Shown here piece by piece: positions 45,914 to 55,531 of a DNA stretch of 64,000 nucleotides. Below the pieces are notes generated by a model, which was not told the origin of the DNA, ran no database searches, and saw nothing but the letters and a program-made list of their open reading frames with translations. The DNA comes from Pseudomonas sp. TH31 (lineage in GTDB: Bacteria; Pseudomonadota; Gammaproteobacteria; Pseudomonadales; Pseudomonadaceae), in the NCBI RefSeq assembly GCF_016650815.1, contig NZ_JAEKEZ010000029.1:868001-932000 (forward strand), read 5' to 3'. The translations under genes and the position numbers were made by a program. Numbering within the stretch: the first letter of the stretch is position 1; each line of letters begins with the position of its first letter.

Positions 45914-46010
45914 GTAGGAGCTGCCGCAGGCTGCGATCTTTTGACTTTGATCTTTGCAAAATCAAAAGCAAGATCAAAAGATCGCAGCCTGCGGCAGCTC
46001 CTACAGGGGA
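45914..46010. repeat. REPIN-type inverted repeat, family A, copy 9
   Basis: CGTAGGAGCTGCCGCAGGCTG, loop TTTTGACTTTGATCTTTGC and the inverted GATCGCAGCCTGCGGCAGC arm. It is nearly identical to the copy at 43470 in the same orientation, and the two flank tldD and the nitrilase-family gene. Confidence 0.85.
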
Positions 46011-46062
46011 CTTACGGCCATGCTACTCCATAGCTCTTGAGAGTGGCTTTTGAAAAAGAGCA

Positions 46063-49000
46063 TCAAAAAGGTTTATCCAGAGTGATCTTCGGCTCCTTCC
46101 ATGGGCCTTTGACGGTGTATTTGACGCTGGCGAATCGCGCCACGCGGTCGCCGATCAGTTTGTCGATCAGGAACAGCGCACCGCCAATGGCTGGCGCGCC
46201 GACAATCAGTGCGGCAATCGGCAGGTTGTTCGTCAGCGGCAACGTCACCAGCAACTTGGCGTCGACATTATCGCCCACCAGATCCAGCGTGCCGTTGATC
46301 TCCAGATTGCTCGACGGACCGGTCAGCACGATCGGCTCGCGAGTGACATAAACCCCGTTACTCGCCACCAACAGGCCTTTGACCCGGTCGTAGCTCAGAC
46401 CTTTGCCAAACAGATCGGAGAAGTCCAGGCGCAGGCGCCGACCAATCGAGTTGAAGTTAAGCAGACCAAATACCCGCAATGCCTGGGCGCCGCCCTCGAC
46501 TTCGACAAACTGACCTTTGTTCAACGATGCATCGAGGCTGCCAGAGAAGCGCTTGGTGGCCAACCAGGCCGGGGATCCCGGCCATCGGCCATCGACATCC
46601 ATGTGAAAGTCCTGACTGGTGACGCTCGGGGCAAAGCCCCAGCCCTTGAGTACATCGGCCAGGTTCTTGCCGCTGATTCGGCCCTTGTACCAACTGTTGG
46701 TGGCACCCGGCGTGCCTTCCCAGCCCCCGTTGCCCTGCAACAGAATGCCCTTGAGGCCCATGTCCAGCGTATTGAGAGCGATGCCTTTGGCCGTCGGGCG
46801 GACTTTCAGCGACCAGGCGCCGACCAGGTCATCGCCCTGGAACAGCTGATTGATGAGGATATCCAGCGCGGGAATTTTCGTCGGGTCCACGGAGACCAGC
46901 GGGTCCGGCGAGTTTTCATCGGCCAGCACGGTCGGGTCGGGGGCCGGCAATTTCACGTATTGCAGATTGATCGCAATCGGCGTGGCTTTCGCGTCCGGGA
47001 TAGTCACGCTGCCCTTGGCCTGCTGACTGTCGAGTTGCAAGGCCCAGACTGACGGTTGGCGGGTCAACTGCACCGATGCCTGATCCAGTGTCGTACCGAA
47101 GCCACTGAGCTTGCCGACTTTGAAGTCCGCGCCGCTAAGCAACTGCTTGGCGCTACCTCCCGGGTCCTGACCGGCGTACTTGTCCACCAGGTCTTTCCAT
47201 GGGCCGACGTCCAGTTCCGACAGCACCCCACTGACGCGCAAGCCCTTGGTGGCCGGCAGCACGGCATTGCCGCCACCGAGGAACAATTCACCGCGACCGT
47301 CGCCGAAATTACCCGGCGGCGCCGCGAAAGTGAAATTCGCCAGGTCGCCATAACTGACCCAATAACGCCGCTCCGGCCCTTGCAGCGTCATGCGGAACAC
47401 CGTGTCACGCCCCACATCGGTGGCCATGCCGAACGGTGCCGGCAAATCGACGGCAACGCCTTTGAGGTTGGAGCTGACCATCAATTGGCTGTCCGGCCCA
47501 TTGAGGTTCAGTTGCAATTGGTAAGGGACCACGCCGGACACCGGCAACGGCTGGGTCACGTTGAGCCAGTCGGTGAGTTTCTTCACCTCGACCTGACCGG
47601 AAGCGCTGACCCGGGTGTTGAGTTTGCCGGGCTGCCATCGGCAAAAATCTGCGCGGTCACCGGTTTGTCGAAGGCCCGCGCGCTGATGTTCTGACCGCTC
47701 AAACCCTTGCTGCTGTCGAAGCGGAAATCGCCTTTGAGCTGAGTCAGTTCCAGGGTCGGCTCGGCCAATTTCAGCCGGGCCTTGGCGGTCTTGAAGTCGA
47801 CGAGAATCTTCGGCAGATCGCCTTTGGCCAGCGGGATGTCCAGCTTCAGCTTGCCCTGCAGGTCGCCATCGCCTTCCCAACCGGCAAAGGAGTCGGCGGT
47901 GCCGATCGGTGCCTGCTGAAGAATTTTCAGGCCATCGCCCAAGCCTCCGGCGAACGCACCGTCGAGGAACAGGTGGACGTTTTGCCCGGCAGGGGTATGC
48001 GGGATGTTGACGTAGACATCGCTGACCTGTGTGTCGAGCAACTGACCTTTGCTGGCCAGGATCCGCACACCGCTGTCTTCGATAAACACATCACCACTGA
48101 CCTTGCTGACGTGCGGCCAACCCGGCTGGAACGCCAGTTCGGCGTCATGAACCTTGAAGAACAGGCTGATGCTGCGAGCGTGCTCAGGCGCGCCGTGGTT
48201 CAGCGAACCCTGGTACTGGAAGAAACCCTGGTCCACGGCACCTTTGAGAATCGCCGTGCGCAGCCATTCGTCCAGCGCCGGGCTGAGGACTTCGGGCAAG
48301 TACTTGGCGGTGTATTTGCCGTCGCCGTCCACCAGGCCGACCCGCAGGTCCATGTAGTCTTCCTGGGTGTGATCGAAATGCAGGCGAATCAGGAAGTCGC
48401 CGGCGATCTTGCCCTCTTCGCCCAGCACCTTCAGGTACGGCGCGATCAACGTGAAGCCTTCTTTATCGAGTGTCCAGGTCAGCCGGGCATTGGCCTGGAT
48501 GTACTGCCATGGCTTGGCGAAAATCGGGTCCAGGTGCAGGACAAAATCCTTGCTGTCCATGCGCAACTCGCCGTGACCGAGGTCACCGCTGATGCTGCCG
48601 CTGACATTACGCGCGGCCGGTGCACCGTGATAAGCATCGAAGCCGACCTGTTCCAGGTTGGCGGCGAAACTGAATTGGCTGTCATCGGTGGCATTGGGCC
48701 GCAGGTCGATCAACACGTTGCGCAATGCACCCGTGACCTTGAGCTTCTCGACAGCGGTGGCCACACCTTCAGGCAGTGGCCCCAAGGCATTGAGCAGCGG
48801 CGTGAGCGGCGCCAGGTCCAGACGATCGGCTTGCAGATGCCAAAGCTCTTCGGTCTTGTCGGTGGCTTCGCTTTGTTTGAGTTGCAGGTGGGTTTCCCAG
48901 CGAGTGTCGCCCAGGCTCATGGCCAGGGAATCGAAGGTCACCACGGCGCCTTCGCTACTGCGCTGGAAGTAACCGTTCAGCGCCAGGTTGTTGATCTGGA

Positions 49001-49864
49001 TTGGCTTGCGCTCGGCGTAGGCGCCTTTGAGTTGCGGGGCGTTGAGGCTAATCGCCGCGCTTTGCACCGCGCCCTCGCCCCAGCTCAGCCAAAGCTCGCC
49101 GCCGGCCTTGATCTCGGAGAAATTCCATTGCCGGGTCAGGCGCCCGGCAACCATTTCGACCAGTCGCTTTGCGGCAGACTCAGGTAAGCCTCGGCTTCGC
49201 CGTCCTTCCACCCACTGGCACGCACGCGGGTACGCAGGCTCATTGCCACTGGCTGACCATCGGGCAAGGTCAGGCGCGCGTCGAGTCGCTGGCGGGAAGC
49301 GCCGCTTTTCAGGTTCAGGCCGACGTAGGTCAACGTCAGCGGTTCATGGTCCACGGGCTGCAAGGTGATCTGGCTATCGAGTACCGACAGCTGTTCGATC
49401 ATTTGCAGTCTATTGAGCAGTTGTTCCGGGTCGAGCGGCTGGTCCTGCTGCACCGGCAAACCTTCCAGCGCCCATTGACCGTCCTCGCTTTCCTTGAGGC
49501 TGATCTTCAGACCATTGAGTTCCAGGTGAGCAATGCGCACTTGCCGGGCCATCAGGCTGGCCCAGAGGTCCGGCACGGCGCGCACGTTATCCAGGCGCAG
49601 GGCATTGGTGCCCTCGCCGACCGTCACGTCGTGAGCCAGCAGAATCGGCGCAAAACCGCTCCAGCTACCTTCCAGCCTGCCGATTTGCAGGGGCATGGCC
49701 AACGCGTCACTGGCCTTGGTCTCGATGTCGGCGCGGTATTCGGCCACCAGCGGCGTCAGTTCCCGACCGAGACTGACGTACAACGCCATCAGCACCAGTA
49801 CCAACGCACACAGGCCCAGCCCCCAGCGGGTCATTGCAGCCAAAATGCGTGTCAGACGGTCCAT
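46063..49864 (-). CDS. yhdP: YhdP family AsmA-like envelope protein, two frameshifts (49143-49147 and 47627-47631)
   Basis: Three overlapping frames form one protein of about 1267 residues, the usual YhdP length. It begins MDRLTRILAAMTRWGLGLCA with one membrane anchor (about 12-36), then a long periplasmic beta-rich AsmA/TamB-like body. The C-terminus has a typical region near DKPF. Frame 1 is lost at DWSKWLPG; one base restoring CCCGGG gives KWLPGRLTRQWNFSE. Frame 2 is lost at FADGSP; again CCCGGG gives DGSPGKLNTRVSASG. YhdP helps carry phospholipid to the outer membrane, in line with mla and lpt genes close by. Probably sequence errors rather than decay. Confidence 0.92.
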
Positions 49865-49939
49865 GTCAGTTGGCTCCCATGGCATAAATACTGCAAAAAG
49901 CTGAGGCCAGCCGTTCTAGTAGCGGTGAAACCTGGAGAT

Positions 49940-51396
49940 TCAGAGCAGCACCACGTCGTATTGTTCCTGGGAATACATGGTTTCTACCTGGAACCGTATG
50001 GTGCGACCGATAAAGCCTTCCAGCTCGGCGACATTGCCGGACTCTTCATCGAGCAAACGATCCACCACTTTCTGATTCGCCAAGACACGATAGCCCTCCG
50101 CTTGATAGGCGCGGGCTTCGCGGAGAATTTCGCGGAAAATTTCGTAGCAGACCGTTTCCGGGGTCTTGAGCTTGCCGCGCCCCTGGCAACTGCTGCACGG
50201 TTCGCACAGCACCTGTTCGAGACTTTCCCGGGTGCGCTTGCGTGTCATCTGCACCAGGCCCAATTCGGTGATACCGATGATGTTGGTCTTGGCGTGATCG
50301 CGCTCCAGTTGCTTCTCAAGCGTGCGCAGCACCTGACGCTGGTGCTCTTCGTCTTCCATGTCGATGAAGTCGATGATGATGATCCCGCCCAGGTTGCGCA
50401 GGCGTAGCTGACGGGCAATAGCGGTGGCGGCTTCGAGGTTGGTCTTGAAGATGGTTTCTTCGAGGTTGCGATGGCCCACGAATGCGCCGGTGTTGACGTC
50501 GATGGTGCTCATGGCTTCCGCCGGGTCCACCACCAGATAACCACCGGACTTGAGCGGTACTTTGCGTTCCAGGGCTTTCTGGATTTCATCTTCGACGCCG
50601 TACAGGTCAAAAATCGGCCGCTCGCCGGGGTAATGCTCAAGGCGATCAGCGATTTCCGGCATCAGCTCGGCGACGAATTGCGTGGTTTTCTGGAAGGTTT
50701 CCGGGAGTCGATCCGGATCTTTTCGATCTTCGGGCTCACCAGGTCACGCAAAGTCCGCAGGGCCAGGCCGAGGTCTTCGTAGATCACGCTCGGGGCACCG
50801 ATGGTTTGGATCTGGGCGTTGATCTGGTCCCACAGACGGCGCAGGTAGCGGATGTCCATGAGAATTTCATCGGCCCCGGCACCTTCGGCGGCGGTACGCA
50901 AAATGAAGCCGCCGGCTTCTTTGATGCCTTCTGTGGCCACGCAGTCGGTGACCACTTGCTTGAGGCGTTCGCGCTCGGCTTCGTCTTCAATCTTCAGGGA
51001 AATGCCGACGTGGGCCGTGCGCGGCATGTACACCAGATAACGCGACGGAATCGACAGCTGCGTGGTCAGGCGCGCGCCTTTTGAGCCGATCGGGTCCTTG
51101 GTGACTTGCACCACCAGGCTCTGGCCTTCGTGCACCAGGCTGCTGATGCTTTCTACAGCCGGGCCTTCACGCAGGGAAATTTCCGAGGCATGAATGAACG
51201 CTGCACGGTCCAGGCCGATGTCGACGAAGGCCGCCTGCATGCCCGGTAAAACACGTACGACTTTGCCTTTATAGATGTTGCCGACGATCCCGCGCTTTTG
51301 CGTGCGTTCGACATGAACCTCTTGCAGAACACCGTTTTCGACCACCGCCACGCGCGATTCCATCGGCGTGATGTTGATCAGAATCTCTTCACTCAT
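49940..51396 (-). CDS. rng: Ribonuclease G, frameshifted at 50701-50705
   Basis: RNase G matures 16S rRNA and degrades some mRNAs. The N-terminal frame MSEEILINITPMESRVAV includes an S1 domain (GIVGNIYKGKVVRVLPGMQA, about 33-52) and stops after KIRIDSRK. Adding one base to make CCCGGG gives DSRETFQKTTQFVAEL and joins the catalytic part: VDVNTGAFVG, IDFIDMED (metal-binding Asp residues) and the Zn-link CEPCSSCQGRG. The whole is 485 residues, normal for Pseudomonas. It follows yhdP's start with an intervening gap of about 75 bp and precedes maf's reading direction upstream. Confidence 0.95.
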
Positions 51397-51453
51397 GGCA
51401 GGGTCTCGTTCAGGCATGTTCACGATAATGGCCGCATCTTGTCAGTACGACGC

Positions 51454-52050
51454 TTAGCGCGCGTTAAGGGTTTGCCAACAGGGTATGCCGAAACGGCCGA
51501 GTAGTTCTGCGGTTTCGCACAGCGGCAGTCCGACCACCGCCGAATAGCTGCCATCGAGCCCGGCGACAAACACTGCGCCCAGTCCCTGAATACCATAGCC
51601 GCCGGCCTTGTCCCGGGGTTCACCGCTGGCCCAGTAGGCCGCCGCTTCCTGGGCGCTGATCGGGCGAAAACGTACCAGACTACGCACCACCAAAGACTCA
51701 CAGCGCTCGCCGTCGAGCAGCGCGATGGCCGTCAGGACTTCATGTTCATGACCGGACAACATTTCAAGCATGGCGCACGCGTCGGCTTCGTCCACCGGTT
51801 TGCCGAGAATTTTTCCATCCAGCACCACCGCCGTGTCGGCGCCCAACACGCAAAACGACGCATCAGACACGACTGTAGCGCGCCCGGCTTCGGCCTTGCC
51901 GCGCGCCAGGCGCTCGACATAAGCCGACGGGGTTTCGTCGTTCAAAGGGGTTTCATCGATGTCCGCACTGATGGCGGAGAACGGCACGCCGATCTGCGTG
52001 AGCAGTTCACGCCGGCGTGGCGAGCCTGAGGCCAGATACAGTTTTTTCAT
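51454..52050 (-). CDS. maf: Maf nucleotide pyrophosphatase
   Basis: 198 residues, starting MKKLYLASGSPRRRELLTQI; the longer upstream reading runs through the repeat-like intergenic region and is rejected. Maf motif ASGSPRR (about 7-13) binds nucleotide; GADTAVVLDG (about 68-77) and QGLGAVFVAGLDGSYSAVVG follow. YhdE-type Maf hydrolyses dTTP and UTP and modified bases. Located between mreD and rng, a conserved order in gammaproteobacteria. Confidence 0.93.
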   Translation of the reverse strand: MKKLYLASGSPRRRELLTQIGVPFSAISADIDETPLNDETPSAYVERLARGKAEAGRATVVSDASFCVLGADTAVVLDGKILGKPVDEADACAMLEMLSGHEHEVLTAIALLDGERCESLVVRSLVRFRPISAQEAAAYWASGEPRDKAGGYGIQGLGAVFVAGLDGSYSAVVGLPLCETAELLGRFGIPCWQTLNAR

Positions 52051-52064
52051 CAAGACATCTCCCT

Positions 52065-52235
52065 GTTTAGTGCCCTGCCTCACAAATACTGTTCCTTTTT
52101 GGCGGCGTCCGTTGTTGCCATACTGCGTTGCCGCTCCTCGCCATAGCCAGCTATGACTCGTCGCGGCGCCTTGTCTGGCAACAACAGCCACTCGCCAAAA
52201 AAGAAACGTATTTGCGAGGCAAGGCACCGTGCGGG
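52065..52235. repeat. Long imperfect palindrome, family D, copy 2
   Basis: Between maf and mreD. The left arm GTGCCCTGCCTCACAAATAC matches the complement of the right end, GTGCCTTGCCTCGCAAATAC; CTTTTTTGGCG and GTTGTTGCCA are also mirrored. The core, on the opposite strand, reads GCGACGAGTCATAGCTGGC and GAGCGGCAACGCAGTATGG, shared with the copy at 13560. Confidence 0.7.
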
Positions 52236-52251
52236 CTAATGCCTGACCGTA

Positions 52252-52743
52252 TTAATTGATTTTGTAACGTCGACGCAAACCACGCAAACCGAAGCTGACC
52301 CACGGCCAGAGCAACGCACTCACCAACGCCGGCAGCACCAGCGCCAAGGTCGGCTGACGGTTGCCGGTCAGGGCGCTGAGCCACAGTTGAACCAGTTGGG
52401 CCAGGCCGAAGATCACCAGCAGCACCAGGCACTGCTGCCACATCGGGAACATCCGCAGACGCTGTTGCAGCGACAGCACCAGGAAGGTGATGAGTGTCAG
52501 GATCAACGCGTTCTGGCCAAGCAATGTGCCATAGAGCACGTCTTCAGCCAGCCCCAGGCAAAAAGCGGTCACCATGCCGACTTTTTGCGGCATGGCCAGG
52601 GCCCAGAATGCCAGCAGCAAGGCCAGCCAGAGTGGGCGCAGGATTTCCATGAATTGTGGCAACGGCGAAACGCTGAGCAACAGACCGATGGCGAAGGTCA
52701 GCCAGACGATCCAGACGTTTCGGGATGCAGTCGCACCGGCCAT
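52252..52743 (-). CDS. mreD: Rod shape-determining protein MreD
   Basis: This 163-residue membrane protein has about five hydrophobic segments (WIVWLTFAIGLLLSVSPL, ALLLAFWALAMPQKVGMV, LILTLITFLVLSLQQRL, CLVLLVIFGLAQLVQL, LVSALLWPWVSFGLRG). MreD works with MreC and MreB in the elongation complex. Its ATG overlaps the mreC stop. Last gene of the mreBCD cluster. Confidence 0.93.
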   Translation of the reverse strand: MAGATASRNVWIVWLTFAIGLLLSVSPLPQFMEILRPLWLALLLAFWALAMPQKVGMVTAFCLGLAEDVLYGTLLGQNALILTLITFLVLSLQQRLRMFPMWQQCLVLLVIFGLAQLVQLWLSALTGNRQPTLALVLPALVSALLWPWVSFGLRGLRRRYKIN

Positions 52744-53840
52744 TATTCTCGTCCCCCAGTGGTGGCCGGTGCAGAGACAGGCGGTTTGGCAGCAGGTTTC
52801 ACAGCAGGCGGCTTGGCGACAGGCTTGCCCGGATGGGTGGTTGCCGCAGGCTTGGCAGGCGTTGTGACCACTGGTGCGGCGACCGGCGCAGCAACGGCTG
52901 GAGCTGGCACGACCGCAGGAATCGGCTTCGGCACGGTTGCCGGGATGATCGGCCCGCCGCCGTGCTGATCCAGAGCCTCCTGGGCCTGGGCTGCATCGTT
53001 GGCGCGTTCTTCTGCGGTGCGCCCATCGCTGAACACCAGCAGCAGATAACGGCTGCGGTTCAAGGCTGCGGTCGGTACGGCCCGCACGATGGCAAACGGC
53101 TGGCCGGAATCGTGGATCACTTCCTTGACCGTTGCTACCGGGTAACCCGCCGGGAAACGCTGACCGAGGCCGGAGCTGACCAACAGGTCGCCTTCTTTAA
53201 TGTCGGCGGTGTCGGCGACATGACGCAGTTCCAGGCGTTCCGGATTGCCGGTGCCGCTGGCAATCGCCCGCAGACCGTTACGGTTCACTTGCACCGGAAT
53301 GCTGTGGGTCGTATCCGTCAGCAACAATACGCGGGAGGTATACGGCATCAACTCCACCACCTGGCCCATCAGGCCACGGGCATCGAGCACCGGCTGACCG
53401 AGGACCACACCGTCGCGCTCACCTTTATTAATGATGATGCGATGGGTGAAGGGGTTGGGGTCCATGCCGATCAACTCGGCCACTTCGACCTTCTCGTTGA
53501 CCAGCGCGGAGGAATTGAGCAACTCGCGCAGCCGAACGTTCTGCTCGGTGAGGGCGGCAAGCTTTTGCATGCGGCCCTGCAACAGCAGGTTTTCGGTCTT
53601 GAGTTTTTCGTTCTCGGCAACCAGCTCGGTCCGGCTGCCAAATTGGCTGGCCACACCTTGCCATAGCCGCTGTGGCAGGTCGGTGATCCAGTAAGACTGC
53701 ATCAACACCAGCGACATCTGACTACGCACTGGCTTGAGCAGTGTGAAGCGGGCATCGACCACCATCAGCGCGACCGATAGCACGACCAGCACCAACAAGC
53801 GCACGCCCAGTGAGGGGCCCTTGGCGAAAAGCGGTTTAAT
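52743..53840 (-). CDS. mreC: Rod shape-determining protein MreC (possible ATT start)
   Basis: MreC is a periplasmic coiled-coil scaffold of the elongasome. A GTG at 53804 is the first usual start, but coding-like sequence IKPLFAKGPSLG continues upstream in frame to ATT at 53838-53840, six bases after GGAGGAG (53847-53853). With that start the protein has 365 residues. Membrane anchor about 14-30 (from ATT), coiled coil about 75-115, beta-rich domain to about 285, then a long Ala/Pro/Lys/Thr-rich tail (PAPAVAAPVAAPVVTT...). Start choice is uncertain. Confidence 0.9.
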   Translation of the reverse strand: MKPLFAKGPSLGVRLLVLVVLSVALMVVDARFTLLKPVRSQMSLVLMQSYWITDLPQRLWQGVASQFGSRTELVAENEKLKTENLLLQGRMQKLAALTEQNVRLRELLNSSALVNEKVEVAELIGMDPNPFTHRIIINKGERDGVVLGQPVLDARGLMGQVVELMPYTSRVLLLTDTTHSIPVQVNRNGLRAIASGTGNPERLELRHVADTADIKEGDLLVSSGLGQRFPAGYPVATVKEVIHDSGQPFAIVRAVPTAALNRSRYLLLVFSDGRTAEERANDAAQAQEALDQHGGGPIIPATVPKPIPAVVPAPAVAAPVAAPVVTTPAKPAATTHPGKPVAKPPAVKPAAKPPVSAPATTGGRE

Positions 53841-53930
53841 AAGCCGCTCCTCCCAGGCATATGTTCTCTTTAATCATACGGCAGACCGGCCTGGATGCAG
53901 ACTGACAGAAGATAAACGCAACAGGCAGCA

Positions 53931-53956
53931 CTGCAAAGTGCTGCCTGCGCGCTCAC
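53931..53956. terminator. Hairpin between mreB and mreC
   Basis: CAGGCAGCAC-TGCAAA-GTGCTGCCTG is a perfect 10-bp hairpin 23 bases beyond the mreB stop. No T run follows, so it may be a processing or attenuating structure that lowers mreC/mreD expression relative to mreB. Confidence 0.6.
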
Positions 53957-53978
53957 AGCATAGATGCATCAGGCGAGA

Positions 53979-55016
53979 TCACTCGCTCGACAGCAGGTCC
54001 ATGGTGTGTTTATCCATCATTTCCAGGGCACGGCCACCGCCACGAGCCACACAGGTCAGCGGATCTTCGGCAACGATTACCGGCAAACCGGTTTCCTGGG
54101 CCAGCAACTTGTCGAGGTCGCGCAGCAAGGCGCCACCACCGGTCAGTACCAGGCCACGCTCGGCGATATCGGAAGCCAGTTCCGGAGGCGATTGCTCCAG
54201 CGCGCTTTTAACAGCCTGAACGATGGTGGCCAGGGACTCTTGCAGAGCTTCCAGCACTTCATTGGAGTTCAGGGTGAATGCACGTGGAACGCCTTCGGCC
54301 AGGTTACGGCCACGAACGTCGACTTCACGCACTTCGCCGCCCGGGTAGGCCGTACCGATTTCCTGTTTGATGCGCTCGGCGGTGGATTCGCCGATCAGGC
54401 TGCCGTAGTTGCGACGCACGTAGGTGATGATCGCTTCGTCGAAACGGTCGCCACCAACTCGTACGGATTCGGCGTAAACCACACCGTTCAGGGAAATCAA
54501 CGCGATTTCAGTGGTACCGCCACCGATATCGACAACCATCGAACCGCGTGCTTCTTCAACTGGCAGGCCAGCACCGATCGCAGCAGCCATTGGCTCTTCG
54601 ATCAGGAACACTTCACGAGCACCGGCGCCGAGGGCCGATTCACGGATGGCGCGACGCTCCACTTGGGTGGATTTGCATGGAACGCAGATCAGCACACGAG
54701 GGCTAGGCTGCAGGAAGCTGTTTTCGTGAACCTTGTTGATAAAGTACTGCAGCATCTTTTCGCAAACGCTGAAGTCGGCAATGACGCCGTCTTTCATCGG
54801 ACGAATGGCAGCAATGTTGCCCGGCGTACGGCCGAGCATGCGCTTGGCTTCGGTGCCGACAGCAACGACACTTTTCTGGTTACCGTGTGTCCGAATAGCC
54901 ACAACGGAGGGCTCATTCAGGACGATTCCGCGCTCGCGCACGTAAATAAGGGTGTTGGCAGTGCCCAGGTCAATGGAAAGATCGCTGGAAAACATGCCAC
55001 GCAGTTTCTTGAACAT
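53979..55016 (-). CDS. mreB: Actin-like rod shape-determining protein MreB
   Basis: 345 residues. Phosphate loop 1 IDLGTANTLIYVRERGIVLN (about 16-35), phosphate 2 region MVVDIGGGTTEIALIS (about 161-176), and the adenosine region LTGGGALLRDLDKLLAQETG (about 290-309). MreB filaments under the membrane direct lateral peptidoglycan synthesis. Divergent from gatC across 211 bp that holds both promoters. Confidence 0.98.
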   Translation of the reverse strand: MFKKLRGMFSSDLSIDLGTANTLIYVRERGIVLNEPSVVAIRTHGNQKSVVAVGTEAKRMLGRTPGNIAAIRPMKDGVIADFSVCEKMLQYFINKVHENSFLQPSPRVLICVPCKSTQVERRAIRESALGAGAREVFLIEEPMAAAIGAGLPVEEARGSMVVDIGGGTTEIALISLNGVVYAESVRVGGDRFDEAIITYVRRNYGSLIGESTAERIKQEIGTAYPGGEVREVDVRGRNLAEGVPRAFTLNSNEVLEALQESLATIVQAVKSALEQSPPELASDIAERGLVLTGGGALLRDLDKLLAQETGLPVIVAEDPLTCVARGGGRALEMMDKHTMDLLSSE

Positions 55017-55227
55017 GGGAAAGGGACCCTAGGCAACGCGTGGGTAAAAAAGTGCGGCAAACTCTAACAACGACAGGGATTTTGGGCAAGGCGCCAATAT
55101 GTTAAATTGGCCGCTTTTCTGTGCACCAACCCCCACAATCGCGGCCTTATGACCGTAGAAATGCGGTAGTGTTCCGACAATCTAACACACGGACGCCGTC
55201 CGTTCTGTTTTCCACTGGAGAATCGCA

Positions 55228-55515
55228 ATGGCGCTTGAACGCTCCGACGTGGAAAAAATCGCACATCTGGCCTGTCTTGGCCTGAATGATGCCGATCTTC
55301 CACACATCACTTCGGCCCTGAACAGCATTCTCGGGCTGGTCGACGAAATGCAGGCGGTCAATACCGATGGTATCGAGCCGCTGGCCCACCCACTGGAAGC
55401 CAGCCAGCGCCTGCGTGCAGACGTCGTGACCGAGACCAATCATCGCGAGGCCTATCAGTCCATCGCACCAGCGGTCGAAAACGGCCTGTACCTGGTTCCG
55501 AAAGTCATCGACTAA
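55228..55515 (+). CDS. gatC: Asp-tRNA(Asn)/Glu-tRNA(Gln) amidotransferase subunit C
   Basis: This 95-residue protein starts MALERSDVEKIAHLACLGL. Helical hook sequence SALNSILGLVDEMQAVNTDG and VEPLAHP-like IEPLAHPLE mark GatC, which holds GatA and GatB together. First gene of gatCAB; GGAG lies upstream of the ATG. Confidence 0.96.
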   Translation: MALERSDVEKIAHLACLGLNDADLPHITSALNSILGLVDEMQAVNTDGIEPLAHPLEASQRLRADVVTETNHREAYQSIAPAVENGLYLVPKVID

Positions 55516-55531
55516 AGGGAAAGAGCCTGCA

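Noticed and set aside
46063..49864. Three separate genes for the YhdP region
   Set aside because: The frames overlap at the lesions, and together give one protein of the usual length and composition.
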